Origin: Marinobacterium sp.
Lineage (GTDB): Bacteria > Pseudomonadota > Gammaproteobacteria > Pseudomonadales > Balneatricaceae
Length of the DNA stretch: 64,000 nucleotides
NCBI GenBank assembly: GCA_030602245.1
Contig: JAUWAC010000010.1
Location: 1 to 64,000, forward strand
Reading direction: 5' to 3'
Positions 28,268 through 37,503 of the stretch are shown here, in pieces (the first letter of the stretch is position 1; the number at the start of each line of letters is the position of its first letter). The notes beneath the pieces are model-generated. The model searched no databases and was not told the DNA's origin. It saw only the letters and a program-made list of their open reading frames with translations. The position numbers were made by a program, and so were the translations under genes.

Positions 28268-28894
28268 ATGATGAAGCGTAGGCTGGGTACGATGATTGTG
28301 TTGCTGTCGGTGCTGGGCGGTTGCGGTTGGCTGCCCTCGAGCGAGCCGACGCAGAGCTGGACACTGGAACCGGTTCCCGCCGTGACGGGCCAACCGGTTC
28401 GGGTTGATGGCGTGCGGGTGCTTACGCCGCAGGTGCCGGATCTGCTCGCCGGCCGCTTCATCCTGGTGGTGCCGGAGGGGCAGCCCCCCGGGGTCTACGC
28501 CGGGGCGCGCTGGAGCAGTGCCATCCCCCGTCTGTGGCGGGATCATCTACTCTCGGCCCTGCAGCGGGACAGCCGCTTCAGTCGGATCAGCGGTGATGAG
28601 GTGCGCCTGGCGGCCGACAAACTGCTGGTGAGCCGGCTGGATGCCTTTCAGGTTGAATATCAGCAGAGAGAGCCCCAGGTGGTGATCCGTGGCTATCTGC
28701 AGCTGGTGGATGCCGAAAGCCGCCGCGTTCTGGCCGAGCGATCGGTCGATCTGCGCCGGCAGGCGGACAGCGGCGAGCTACCCGACGTGGTGGCGGCTTT
28801 CTCCCGTCTGAGTGCCGACATGGTCGACCAAATCCGTGCGTGGCTACTGGAAACCGCGGCGGGAAACACCGCCACCGGTGAGCCGTCCGCATAA
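28268..28894 (+). CDS. PqiC-like ABC-transport auxiliary lipoprotein
   Basis: A 208-residue outer-membrane-type lipoprotein: signal with lipobox (SVLGGC) followed by the PqiC/ABC_trans_aux fold. Recognisable parts are VRVLTPQVPDLLAGRFILVV, ARWSSAIPRLWRDHLLSALQ and LLVSRLDAFQVEYQ. Fourth gene of the lipid-transport operon, 10 bases after the MCE gene. PqiC interacts with MCE tunnels at the outer membrane, so it probably completes the envelope-spanning machine. There is no MlaC-type shuttle or MlaA here, setting this operon apart from canonical mlaFEDCB. Confidence 0.85.
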   Translation: MMKRRLGTMIVLLSVLGGCGWLPSSEPTQSWTLEPVPAVTGQPVRVDGVRVLTPQVPDLLAGRFILVVPEGQPPGVYAGARWSSAIPRLWRDHLLSALQRDSRFSRISGDEVRLAADKLLVSRLDAFQVEYQQREPQVVIRGYLQLVDAESRRVLAERSVDLRRQADSGELPDVVAAFSRLSADMVDQIRAWLLETAAGNTATGEPSA

Positions 28895-28919
28895 AACGAA
28901 TCCAGCCCAGAGGTGAAGC

Positions 28920-29786
28920 ATGTCCTACAAGAAACTGACAGCGGAAGAGGAATACGTCATTTTGCACAAGGGGACCGAGCCCCCCTTCAGCGGTGAGTAC
29001 AATGAGTTGTTCGAGAGCGGTGTTTATGTGTGTCGCCAGTGTGGCGCGCCGCTTTATCGCTCCGAGCACAAGTTTCCCTCCCATTGCGGCTGGCCCAGCT
29101 TCGATGACCAGATCGAGGGGGCGATCCGCCGCCAGCCCGATGCCGACGGGCAGCGCACCGAGATCACCTGCGCCAACTGTGGCGGTCATCTTGGCCATCT
29201 GTTCGAGGGGGAGGGGTTGACCCCCAGGAATGTGCGCCACTGCGTGAACTCCCTCTCGATGCAGTTCATCAGCGCGCAGGAGTGGGCGCAGCGGCAGGGG
29301 CGCTCACTCAAAAAAGCCTACTTTGCCGGTGGCTGTTTCTGGGGTGTGGAGCATCTGCTGCAGCAGCAGCCCGGCGTGGTCGCGGTGGTCTCCGGCTATA
29401 TGGGCGGTCAGCTGGAGAACCCCAGCTATGAGCAGGTGTGCAGCCAGCGCAGCGGCCATCTGGAAACCGTCGAGGTGCTCTACGATCCGGCCCGGGTGAG
29501 CTTTGAGGCACTGGCAAAACTGTTTTTCGAAATTCACGATCCCACCCAGGCCGATGGTCAGGGGCCCGACATCGGCCCCCAGTACCGCTCGGCGATCTTC
29601 GTCCAGGATGAGGAGGAGCGGGCGATCAGCGAGCGGCTGATCGCGGCGCTGCGAAAACGGGGTTACGACGTGGTCACCCGGGTGCTGCCGCTGGCGCCGT
29701 TCTGGCGAGCGGAGGCGTACCATCAGGACTACTACGCGCGCACGGGCAAGACCCCCTACTGCCACCGCTACCAGAAGCGGTTTTGA
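28920..29786 (+). CDS. msrBA: Fused peptide methionine sulfoxide reductase MsrB-MsrA
   Basis: A 288-residue fusion with MsrB first (about 1-125) and MsrA second (about 135-288). MsrB has two zinc CxxC pairs (VCRQCG, TCANCG) and the catalytic Cys in RHCVNS, where RYCINS or RFCINS is more usual. MsrA has GGCFWGVEH with its catalytic Cys. No signal peptide, so cytoplasmic. It repairs both R- and S-methionine sulfoxide. Ribosome site agaggtgaag. Proline codons are mostly CCC, unlike neighbouring valS and lptF, where CCG dominates. Confidence 0.95.
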   Translation: MSYKKLTAEEEYVILHKGTEPPFSGEYNELFESGVYVCRQCGAPLYRSEHKFPSHCGWPSFDDQIEGAIRRQPDADGQRTEITCANCGGHLGHLFEGEGLTPRNVRHCVNSLSMQFISAQEWAQRQGRSLKKAYFAGGCFWGVEHLLQQQPGVVAVVSGYMGGQLENPSYEQVCSQRSGHLETVEVLYDPARVSFEALAKLFFEIHDPTQADGQGPDIGPQYRSAIFVQDEEERAISERLIAALRKRGYDVVTRVLPLAPFWRAEAYHQDYYARTGKTPYCHRYQKRF

Positions 29787-29791
29787 TCCGT

Positions 29792-30223
29792 TCAGCCCCG
29801 GCGGCGCAGGTCGGTGCGGTGCAGCTCCACCCCCCGCTCACGACAGCGGGCGTAGTTCTCCCGCGTCGCCGCCAGCACCTGCGGGGTTTGGATCACCACC
29901 TCGACGATGCGCTCGAATTGGAAGGCGGCCTCGGGCAGCCGGGCGGAGAGGTTGACGAACACCTCGCGGTGGTCCGGCAGCTGCTCACCCCAGCCGATCT
30001 CGATCGGCGCGGCGGGCTCCCCGCCCAGTAGCCCATGGGGGAGAAAACTCTGCGCGCGTGCGCTCCACAGCTGCTGATCCAGCCGTCGTGCCGCCATCTC
30101 ATCGGCGGTGCTGATGAACACCGCCATGCCAAGCCCGAGGATCTTTTCGCACAGGCGGCAGAGAAAGGCCGCCCGGCTCCCGGGCTCGCTGTCGGGCAGA
30201 ATATAATAGTCCGCGCGGGCCAC
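29792..30223 (-). CDS. holC: DNA polymerase III chi subunit
   Basis: About 143 residues in the chi fold: ADYYILPDSEPGSRAAFLCRL, then ADEMAARRLDQQLWS, SFLPHGLLG, PIEIGWGEQLPDHREVFVNL and QTPQVLAATRENYARCRERG. Chi links the clamp loader to single-strand binding protein. The start is a GTG (30223, or 30229 overlapping the pepA stop), so it is coupled to pepA just upstream. It is read in a frame open far past the gene start; the extra part is not real. The stop is 5 bases from the convergent msrBA stop. Confidence 0.88.
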   Translation of the reverse strand: MARADYYILPDSEPGSRAAFLCRLCEKILGLGMAVFISTADEMAARRLDQQLWSARAQSFLPHGLLGGEPAAPIEIGWGEQLPDHREVFVNLSARLPEAAFQFERIVEVVIQTPQVLAATRENYARCRERGVELHRTDLRRRG

Positions 30224-30225
30224 GC

Positions 30226-31746
30226 TCACTCCCCGTGGTCGTGGCCGTCCGGCTCGACCTGTTCCGCCAGATCGAGCAGATACTGACACAGCATCGGCAC
30301 GCAGCGACCGGTGGCGCCCTTCTCCTTGCCGTGGCTGTTCCAGGCAACCCCGGCGATATCCAGATGGGCCCACCTGTACTCTTTGGTAAAGCGGGAGAGG
30401 AAGCAGGCGGCGGTGATGGTGCCGGCCGGGCGGCCGCCGATGTTGGCGATGTCGGCAAAGTTGGAGTCCAGCTGTTCCTGGAACTCGTCCCACAGCGGCA
30501 GCTGCCAGGCGCGATCGGCGGCGTATTCGCCGGCATCCAGCAGTGCTTCGGCCAGTTCGTCGTCGTTGGCGAGCAGGCCGGTGGCCTGATGGCCCAGCGC
30601 GATGATGCAGGCGCCGGTCAGGGTGGCGATATCGATGACGCTGGCCGGTTCGAAGCGTTCGGTATAGGTCAGCGCGTCGCACAGCACCAGACGGCCTTCG
30701 GCGTCGGTGTTGAGAATCTCGACGGTCTGGCCGGACAGCGTTGTGACGATGTCGCCGGGTTTGGTGGCGTTACCGGCCGGCATGTTCTCGGCGGCGGCGA
30801 TGACACCGACCACATTCAGTGGCAGCTGCATCTCGGCGACCGCTTCCATGGCACCGAGCACGCTGGCGGCGCCGCACATGTCGAACTTCATCTCGTCCAT
30901 CTCGGCACCGGGCTTGAGGCTGATGCCGCCGGTATCGAAGGTGATGCCCTTGCCGACCAGTGCGTGTGGTTTTTCATCCGCGTCGCCGCCCTGGTACTGC
31001 ATCACGATCAGCCGTGACGGCTGCGAGCTGCCGCGGCCAACGGCGAGCAGGGCGCCCATGCCGAGCGCTTCCATCTGAGCTTCGTCGAGGACCTCGACCT
31101 TGATGCTGTCATACTGCTCGGCGAGGCTGATCGCACGCTCGGCAAGGTGGCTCGGGGTGCAGATGTTGCCGGGCAGGTTGCCCACGTCGCGGGCGGTGCT
31201 GACACCATTGGCGATCGCGACGCCATCGAGCAGGGCGCCTTCACCGAGTTCGGTATCGTCCTCGCTGAGCAGGATGCCGATACGCTCGAGCCGGATCGGG
31301 TCCGCTTTCTTGCTCTTGGTGGTGTCGTACTGATACAGCTCGGCCGAGATCCACTCGACCAGCTGGCGTGTCTCGCGGTAGACGTCGTCCTGATCGCTGG
31401 CCAGACCGTCGAGCGCAATGGTGGCACTGGCGATGCCGGCCTTTTTCAGCGTCGTGGCCAGCGCGGCGACCAGCTTGCGATAGTGACGGTCCTTGCGCTC
31501 GTCGCTCTTGCCAAGACCCACGACCAGCACGCGCCGTGCCTTGATGCCGGGCACACGGTACAGCATCTGCTGTTCACCCGCCTTGCCGGTCAGGTCGCCG
31601 CTGTCGATCAGCTCCTTGAGGTAGCCGGAAGACGCCGCGTCTACTGCGGCCGCGGACGGGGCCAGTTTGCCCTCGGCCTCGACACCGACCACGATGCACT
31701 CCGTTTCCTGCGCTTCCACCGGACCATTGACGATCTCGAAATCCAT
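30226..31746 (-). CDS. pepA: Leucyl aminopeptidase (M17)
   Basis: A cytosolic hexameric metallo-aminopeptidase of 506 residues. The M17 signature NTDAEGRLVLCDAL is intact, as are KGITFDTGGISLKP and DMCGAASVLGAM, supplying the metal ligands (Lys, Asp, Asp, Glu). ATG 31746 (MDFEIVNG) has ggag upstream and is preferred over 31761. In E. coli PepA also binds DNA. It heads pepA-holC on the minus strand and is divergent from lptF across 191 bases that probably hold both promoters. Confidence 0.96.
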   Translation of the reverse strand: MDFEIVNGPVEAQETECIVVGVEAEGKLAPSAAAVDAASSGYLKELIDSGDLTGKAGEQQMLYRVPGIKARRVLVVGLGKSDERKDRHYRKLVAALATTLKKAGIASATIALDGLASDQDDVYRETRQLVEWISAELYQYDTTKSKKADPIRLERIGILLSEDDTELGEGALLDGVAIANGVSTARDVGNLPGNICTPSHLAERAISLAEQYDSIKVEVLDEAQMEALGMGALLAVGRGSSQPSRLIVMQYQGGDADEKPHALVGKGITFDTGGISLKPGAEMDEMKFDMCGAASVLGAMEAVAEMQLPLNVVGVIAAAENMPAGNATKPGDIVTTLSGQTVEILNTDAEGRLVLCDALTYTERFEPASVIDIATLTGACIIALGHQATGLLANDDELAEALLDAGEYAADRAWQLPLWDEFQEQLDSNFADIANIGGRPAGTITAACFLSRFTKEYRWAHLDIAGVAWNSHGKEKGATGRCVPMLCQYLLDLAEQVEPDGHDHGE

Positions 31747-31937
31747 GACGACTCCATACAAGACATTGCTGACTGATTACGGGATAATGCGTGCGCTCAC
31801 GCGCGCCTCTCCCGATATGATAGCTGAACTATACAGCGCTACCGGGAACCAGTGCCAGACTCGACGGCGCAGCGGTGGCGCCGTTCTCCGTGTGCTCTTG
31901 CATCATTGATATCCAGGTTCGCGACAGGGATTGAGTT

Positions 31938-33065
31938 TTGATCATTTTTCGTTATCTCTCCCGCGAGGTTCTACTCTCCACCACAGCGGTCACGGCCGTG
32001 CTGCTGCTGATTATCACCAGTGCCCGGCTGATCAAGTATCTGAGCGATGCCGCGACCGGCAAGCTCGACGCCGATTTCGTCATGCTGGTGCTGGCGTACC
32101 GGATTCCCGGCTTTCTTGAACTGCTGCTGCCGCTGGGGCTGTTTCTTGGCATCCTGCTCGGCTTCGGGCGGCTTTATCTGGAAAGCGAAATGGTGGTGCT
32201 GCGTGCCTGCGGCGTCAGTCATAAACGGCTGGTGCTGTACGCGCTGGGACCGGCGTTGCTGGTGTCCTGTCTGGTGGCGGTGATCTCGCTGCTGGTGGCG
32301 CCCTGGGGCGTGGGCGAGGCGAAGCAGATTTTTGCGCAGCAGGAGTCGCGCAGCGAGCTTGAACTGCTGACGCCGGGCCGCTTCCAGTCGCAGAGCGGCG
32401 GCCGGCAGGTGACCTATGCACAGCGGCTGGACACCGACAGCGGTGTGCTGGAGGAGGTGTTCGTGGCGCAGCGCAATGCGCAGGGACAGCCGGTGCTGCT
32501 GTTTGCCGAACGTGCCGAGCAGGCCCGCATCGACGGGCAGGGACGTTTCCTGGTCCTGGAGAACGGTTACCGGTTCGACGGTGCACCCGGACAGGCCGAT
32601 TACAGCGCCACCCGTTACGGCCAGTATGGCGTGCGTCTGCCGGAGGCGCCGGGAGCGCTGGAGATCAAAGAGATCGAGGCGCGCCCGACCGCACAGCTGT
32701 GGGGCAGCGCTGATCTGCGCGACCGGGCCCAGTTGCACTGGCGTCTGTCGCTGCCGGTGCTGGCTTTCATCGTCACCCTGATCGCGGTGCCGATGTCGCG
32801 CACCAATCCGCGCCAGGGCCGCTTTGCCAAGCTGATCCCGTCGATCATCCTTTACCTGCTGTATGTGGCCCTGCTGACCGCGACCCGCTCGGCGATCGAG
32901 GACGGCTCGGTCGGCCCCTGGGCGCTGTGGCTGATCCATGCGCTGTTCCTGCTGGTCGCCGCGAACCTGATCTTTGCCGACCGTTTCTGGGAGGCGGTAT
33001 TCAACCGCATACCGGCGTTGCCCCGGCTCCGGCGCGCGTGTGGCAACGGGGAGGGCAGTGCATGA
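31938..33065 (+). CDS. lptF: LPS export ABC permease LptF
   Basis: A 375-residue permease with membrane helices at both ends (about 12-35, 55-75, 95-120, then 275-350) and a periplasmic beta-jellyroll between. Typical stretches: RLIKYLSDAATGKL, IPGFLELLLPLGLFLGILLGFGRLY, MVVLRACGVS and HWRLSLPVLAFIVTLIAVPMSRTNPRQGRF. With LptG and LptB it extracts LPS from the inner membrane. The likely start is TTG 31938. The stop overlaps the lptG start (ATGA). Confidence 0.95.
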   Translation: MIIFRYLSREVLLSTTAVTAVLLLIITSARLIKYLSDAATGKLDADFVMLVLAYRIPGFLELLLPLGLFLGILLGFGRLYLESEMVVLRACGVSHKRLVLYALGPALLVSCLVAVISLLVAPWGVGEAKQIFAQQESRSELELLTPGRFQSQSGGRQVTYAQRLDTDSGVLEEVFVAQRNAQGQPVLLFAERAEQARIDGQGRFLVLENGYRFDGAPGQADYSATRYGQYGVRLPEAPGALEIKEIEARPTAQLWGSADLRDRAQLHWRLSLPVLAFIVTLIAVPMSRTNPRQGRFAKLIPSIILYLLYVALLTATRSAIEDGSVGPWALWLIHALFLLVAANLIFADRFWEAVFNRIPALPRLRRACGNGEGSA

Positions 33066-34129
33066 TCGCCAATCGACTGGACCGCTATATCGGGCGTCAG
33101 GTGCTGTCGGCGATCGCCGTGGTGCTGCTGATCGTGGTCGGCCTTGATCTGCTGTCGGCACTGATCGACGAGCTCGATCGCCTCAGTGAACGCTATAGGT
33201 TTTCGGATCTGCTTTATTACCTGTCGCTGACGGCGCCGCGGCGTATCTATGAGATGTTGCCGCTCAGCGCGCTGGTGGGCTGTCTGATCGGGCTGGGCTC
33301 GCTGGCCAGTCAGTCGGAGCTGACGGTGATGCGAGCGGCGGGCTTCTCGACTGCCCGTATCGTGCTGGCGGTATTCAAGCCGGTGTTGCTGCTGATGCTG
33401 CTGGAGCTTGCGCTGGGGCAGTATATCGCGCCGGTGACGGAGCGGATGGCGGTCAGCTCCCGCGCGGTGGCGCTGGCCAGCGATGGCGTGCTGCGTGCCG
33501 ATGAGGGAGCATGGCATCGGGATGGCAACGAGTTTATCCACATCGCCGCGGTCGAACCCAACGGGGTCATTCATGGCGTGACCCGCTACGAGTTTGGCGA
33601 GGACCGCGCACTGATCCGCGCCAGCTACGCCCGTCGTGGCGAGGCGATGGACGACGGCTGGCGCCTCGAGAGCGTGCGCGAAACCCGCTTCGTCGGCGAG
33701 CGCACCGAAGCCGGGCGGGTCAAAACCGAACACTGGCAGACCGGGCTGACGCCGGAGCTGCTGTCGGTGATTATCGTCGACCCGACCGATCTGTCGATCA
33801 CCGGGCTGGCCCGCTACGCGTCCTATCTCGAGCATCAGGGCGTGAACTCCGATACCTATCGGCTGGCGTTCTGGAGCAAGCTGCTGCAGCCGCTGTCGCT
33901 GGCGGCACTGGTGCTGATCGGGGTGTCGTTCATCTTCGGGCCGCTGCGCAATGTCACGGCCGGTCAGCGCGTGATCGCAGGCGTGATCGGCGGGGTCGGC
34001 TTCAAATTCGTGCAGGATATTCTGGGACCGGCCAGCAGCGTATTCGGCTTTGCACCGCTGCTGGCGGTGCTGCTGCCGATACTGATCTGCTTCGTGGCGG
34101 GCGTCTGGCTGCTGCGGCGGGCGGGCTAA
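33062..34129 (+). CDS. lptG: LPS export ABC permease LptG
   Basis: A 355-residue partner of LptF with the same topology: LDRYIGRQVLSAIAVVLLIV at the start, MLPLSALVGCLIGLGSLASQSELTVMRAAGFS, and a C-terminal membrane block (LAALVLIGVSFIFGPLRNVTAGQR). ATG 33062 overlaps the lptF stop by 4 bases. Its stop (34127-34129) overlaps by two bases the position where the opposite-strand kinase gene would end. No lptB is in the window. Confidence 0.95.
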   Translation: MIANRLDRYIGRQVLSAIAVVLLIVVGLDLLSALIDELDRLSERYRFSDLLYYLSLTAPRRIYEMLPLSALVGCLIGLGSLASQSELTVMRAAGFSTARIVLAVFKPVLLLMLLELALGQYIAPVTERMAVSSRAVALASDGVLRADEGAWHRDGNEFIHIAAVEPNGVIHGVTRYEFGEDRALIRASYARRGEAMDDGWRLESVRETRFVGERTEAGRVKTEHWQTGLTPELLSVIIVDPTDLSITGLARYASYLEHQGVNSDTYRLAFWSKLLQPLSLAALVLIGVSFIFGPLRNVTAGQRVIAGVIGGVGFKFVQDILGPASSVFGFAPLLAVLLPILICFVAGVWLLRRAG

Positions 34130-36947
34130 CGCAGCCGCTGCTGCAGCGCGCGCGGTATCGGCTGCCGCGGTGAAATCAAACTCGCCGGCCTGCTTGCTCA
34201 GCGTCTCGATCAGCGCCTGACAGTCCGTGTCGTTCGGTCTGTGTGTCAGCAGTTGCTCGATCAGCTCCAGACTGTCGATATCGCCGGCATCCAGCAGCGG
34301 CAACAGCTGCCCGACCTGCGCCATCAGCATTGCCTTATCGCGCGCCGCCTCGTCGGCCGAGCGTGCCGGCTCGGCCGTGGGCTGTGTCGGGCTGTCGGCA
34401 CTCGAGGTACCGACACAGCGGCGCAGCTGGTCGATGCCGCGCGCCAGCGCGTCGTCCAGTGACGGCAGCAGGGCCCGGCACTCCTGCGTTGCCTGAGCTT
34501 TCAGCGCCGCTTCACCACGGGCGGCGAGCGTCGACAGCTCGCCCAGTGCCAGTGTCTGGGCAATCCCTTTCAGCGTATGCACCAGCAGCAGGGCACTGTC
34601 TCGATCCTCCGCCTGCAGCCGCTGCCTGAGTGTGGCGATATCCCCCGCATGCTGCTCGATGAACTTGTCGATCAACCGATTCAGCAGCTCGGGACTGTTG
34701 CCGGTCTGGCGCAGCGCCAGGGCGCTGTCGAACACCCGGTGGCCGCTTTTCGGTCCGGAGGTGGCCTCCGGCGCCGGGGCTGCCGTGTGCTCCGTGAGAG
34801 GGTGCCAGCGCTGCAGGCAGTTATGCAGCCGCTTCGGGTCCAGCGGTTTGGTCAGATAGTCGTTCATGCCCGCTTCCAGCGCCCGGCTGCGATCGCTGGT
34901 CATGGCATGGGCGGTCAGTGCGATGATCGGCACGTCGCGGCAGTTGTCGAGGGTGCGGATCCGTTCGGTGGTCTGGTAGCCGTCCAGCCCCGGCATCTGG
35001 ATATCCATCAGGATCAGATCCAGCTGCTGCAGGTGCGGCGCGAGTTCCAGCGCCTGTTCGCCGCTGGCGGCGTGGTGTACCACGTAGCCCTCGCTTTCCA
35101 GCATGCGGGACGCGACTTCGGCGTTGATCTCGTGATCTTCAACCAGCAGCAGGTTGCCGCGGGCTTCGACGGGGCGGGCCGGCGCAGTCGGCCGCTCCTC
35201 GTGTGGCGCGAGTGCGCGTTCCAGTGCCTTTTGCGTAAACAGGTGGCAGCAGTGGAAGTTGCCGTCGCCGAAGCGTTGGCGCAGGGTCAGCTCCTGTCGG
35301 GCCGAGTCCGGTACCGCCAAAGCGGCGCGTGGTGGAGGTGTCGGCCTGCGAGAACGGTGTGCCCAGCTGCGCGATCTTGTCGGCGGAGATGCCGATGCCG
35401 CTGTCGCGCACGCTGATATTCAGTCGGAGACTGTCATCCTCGGTTCGCGCGCCGCCGACGTTGATCTCGACCCGGCCGGCGGCGGTAAATTTGACCGCAT
35501 TGCTGGTCAGGTTCATCAGTACCTGACGGATCCGCAGCGGGTCACCCAGCAGGTGGTGACACAGCTGGCAGTGGTTGGTAATGACAAACTCCAGCTGTTT
35601 TTCGTCGGCCTTGATGTGGTTGACGGTGTAGATGTCCTCAAGGATGTCGTCGAGATCGAAGGCGACCTCTTCAAGGTGCAGGTTGCCGAAGTCGATCTTG
35701 GAGAAGTCGAGGATGTCGTTGCTGATGCCCAGCAGGTTGTGCGCCGAGCTCTGGATCTTCGCGGCGTAGTCGTGCTGGCGTCGGTCGAGTGGGGTCTGCA
35801 GCAGCAGATGGCTGAGGCCGACCACCGCATTCATCGGCGTGCGGATCTCGTGGCTCCTATTGGCGAGGAAGTTGGATTTCGCCGTCGCGTTCTGTTCCGC
35901 CTGGCGCACGGCCAGGGCGCGCGCCTCTTCCAGTTGCAGACTCTTGGTGATATCGCGGAACACGCAAACCGCGCTGCGGTACTCGCCGGACATCATCAGT
36001 GAGCGGGCATTGAGCGTCACCGGGAAACGGGAGCCGTCCGGACGCAGGAACTCGAGGGTATCGGTCTCGACCCGTTCGTCACGGGTCAGCGCCGTCAGCA
36101 CCGGGTCGGCGGGCTGGCGCTCGAAGTCGCGGATGATAAGTGGGTGGAGCTGGTGGCCGAGCAGGGTTTCGCGCTCACGGCCGAGCAGCTGCGTGGCGGC
36201 CTGGTTGACGAACAGGCAGCGCCCGGAGGCGTCGATGACGTAGACGCCCTCATCCATGCTGTCGGTGAGGCTGTTGAGAAAGTTTTTCTCGTGCTCCAGT
36301 GCCTGCTCCAGCGCCTTGCGCTCGGTCAGGTCGGTCTGGATAGAGATGTATTCGACCGGGCGGTCGTGCTCGTCGAGGATCGGCACAATGGTGGCGGCCA
36401 CCCAGAAGCGGTTGCCGTGACGGCCGCGGCGGTTGATCTCGCCACTCCAGACCCGTCCGGCACGCAACAGCGCCCGCATCGATTCGAAGAATTCGGGGCG
36501 GTGGTAGCCGGAGTCGAGCACGGAATAGGTCTTGCCGAGAATCTCCTTCTCGCTGTAGCCGGAGATGGCGCTGAAGCGCTGGTTGACGTAGGTAATGACG
36601 CCGCGGCGGTCACAGATGCTGACGATCGCGTGCTGGTCCAGCGCGAACTTCTGTCGCGCCAGCAGGCGCTGGGCGCGGGCGTTATCGTTGATCAGGCCGG
36701 CCAGCAGTTGTGGCAGCTCGCTGGTGCTGATGCCGCCGGCGGGTAGTTCGGTGCCGGCGTCCCGCAGCAGCTGGTTGACCGACTGTTCGACGGTACTGAT
36801 CAGTGTCTTGAGCTGTGCCTGCTCCTGCTTGAGCTGCTCGTTGGCATGGAACAGCTCCGTTGCCTTGGCCTCGAGCAGATCCTCCGCCGCCTTGCGCGAG
36901 GCACGCTCACGCTCAAGGCGGCGCTGCCAGCGTACCTCGTCGATCAT
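34126..36947 (-). pseudogene. Hybrid histidine kinase of the NO-sensing operon, disrupted
   Basis: Domains in order: coiled coil, two PAS modules, HisKA (H-box SHEIRTPMNAVVGL), HATPase with N-box (NLTSNAVKF) and G1 box (DSGIGI), receiver (LMDIQMPGLDG) and Hpt (HTLKGIAQTL). It is broken twice. Near 35310 the ATPase domain reaches FGGTGLG, then loses the expected next 35 or so residues and changes frame, resuming as RFGDGNFHCCHLF before the receiver. Near 34140 a second indel shifts the frame so that the natural ending (ALQQRLR, TAG at 34126) is missed and the frame runs on antisense through lptG. ATG 36947 overlaps the H-NOX stop. An HnoK-like role is inferred. Confidence 0.8.
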
Positions 36948-37488
36948 GCTGTCGCTCTGATTCTGAAGTCGCCTTGTTGTATTCGCCTTCGGTCGAGCGT
37001 TCGACCTCAATGTCGTACGGCTGCTGGTAGTGTTTGGCACACCCCTCGATCAGGCCCAGCGCCAGATTCACGAACGGACGCTTGGAGGCGTAATGCATCG
37101 TCAGGCTGTCGGCGTCGTGACGGATACACTCGAACCGGGGCAGCTCGGCATTGGGGTAGAGCTTGCGCACCTGCGTGTGCACGCTGGTCTCGATCACTTC
37201 GAGGAAGTCGAGCATCCGCTCCCGATCGCCGAGCACATCGGGGTAGCGGCTGGCCAGCTGCGCGAACAGATACTCGCCGAACGCCTTGACCAGATCGTCG
37301 ACCGGAATATCGGTCAGCTCGCTCAGATGCACGACCATGCGGATCATGTCGCCGTGATCATAGGAGCCGACGGCGGTGTAGACGCCGTCATACTTCAGTT
37401 GCGGGTTCTCGAGCAGATCGTCGGCCACATCGGTTGAGAAGCGCTCCTCGACCATCTCGATAAAGCTGGTATACACGACGCCTAACAT
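36944..37488 (-). pseudogene. hnoX: H-NOX haem nitric-oxide sensor, C-terminal frameshift
   Basis: Residues 1-172 are a well-preserved H-NOX domain with proximal haem ligand His104 (TSVHTQVRKLYP) and the propionate-binding YxSxR motif YASKR (133-137). After GEYNK the frame runs to SESERQHDRR, stopping at 36913. The third frame gives GDFRIRATA with a TGA that overlaps the kinase ATG (ATGA), just what the family and operon predict. One missing G near 36972 explains it. The open product keeps all haem residues and may still fold. Binds NO in the cytoplasm and controls its partner kinase (family knowledge). Confidence 0.85.
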
Positions 37489-37503
37489 GGTAACTCCCTT
37501 TGA

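Noticed and set aside
29792-30682. Extended N-terminal part of the holC frame
   Set aside because: The upstream part is an alternate frame of pepA; the chi homology starts at the GTG near 30223.
32852-34125. Long minus-strand frame continuing from the hybrid kinase across lptG
   Set aside because: It is antisense to a clear lptG, its protein is low-complexity Gln/Arg-rich, and a one-base shift restores a natural kinase stop at 34126.
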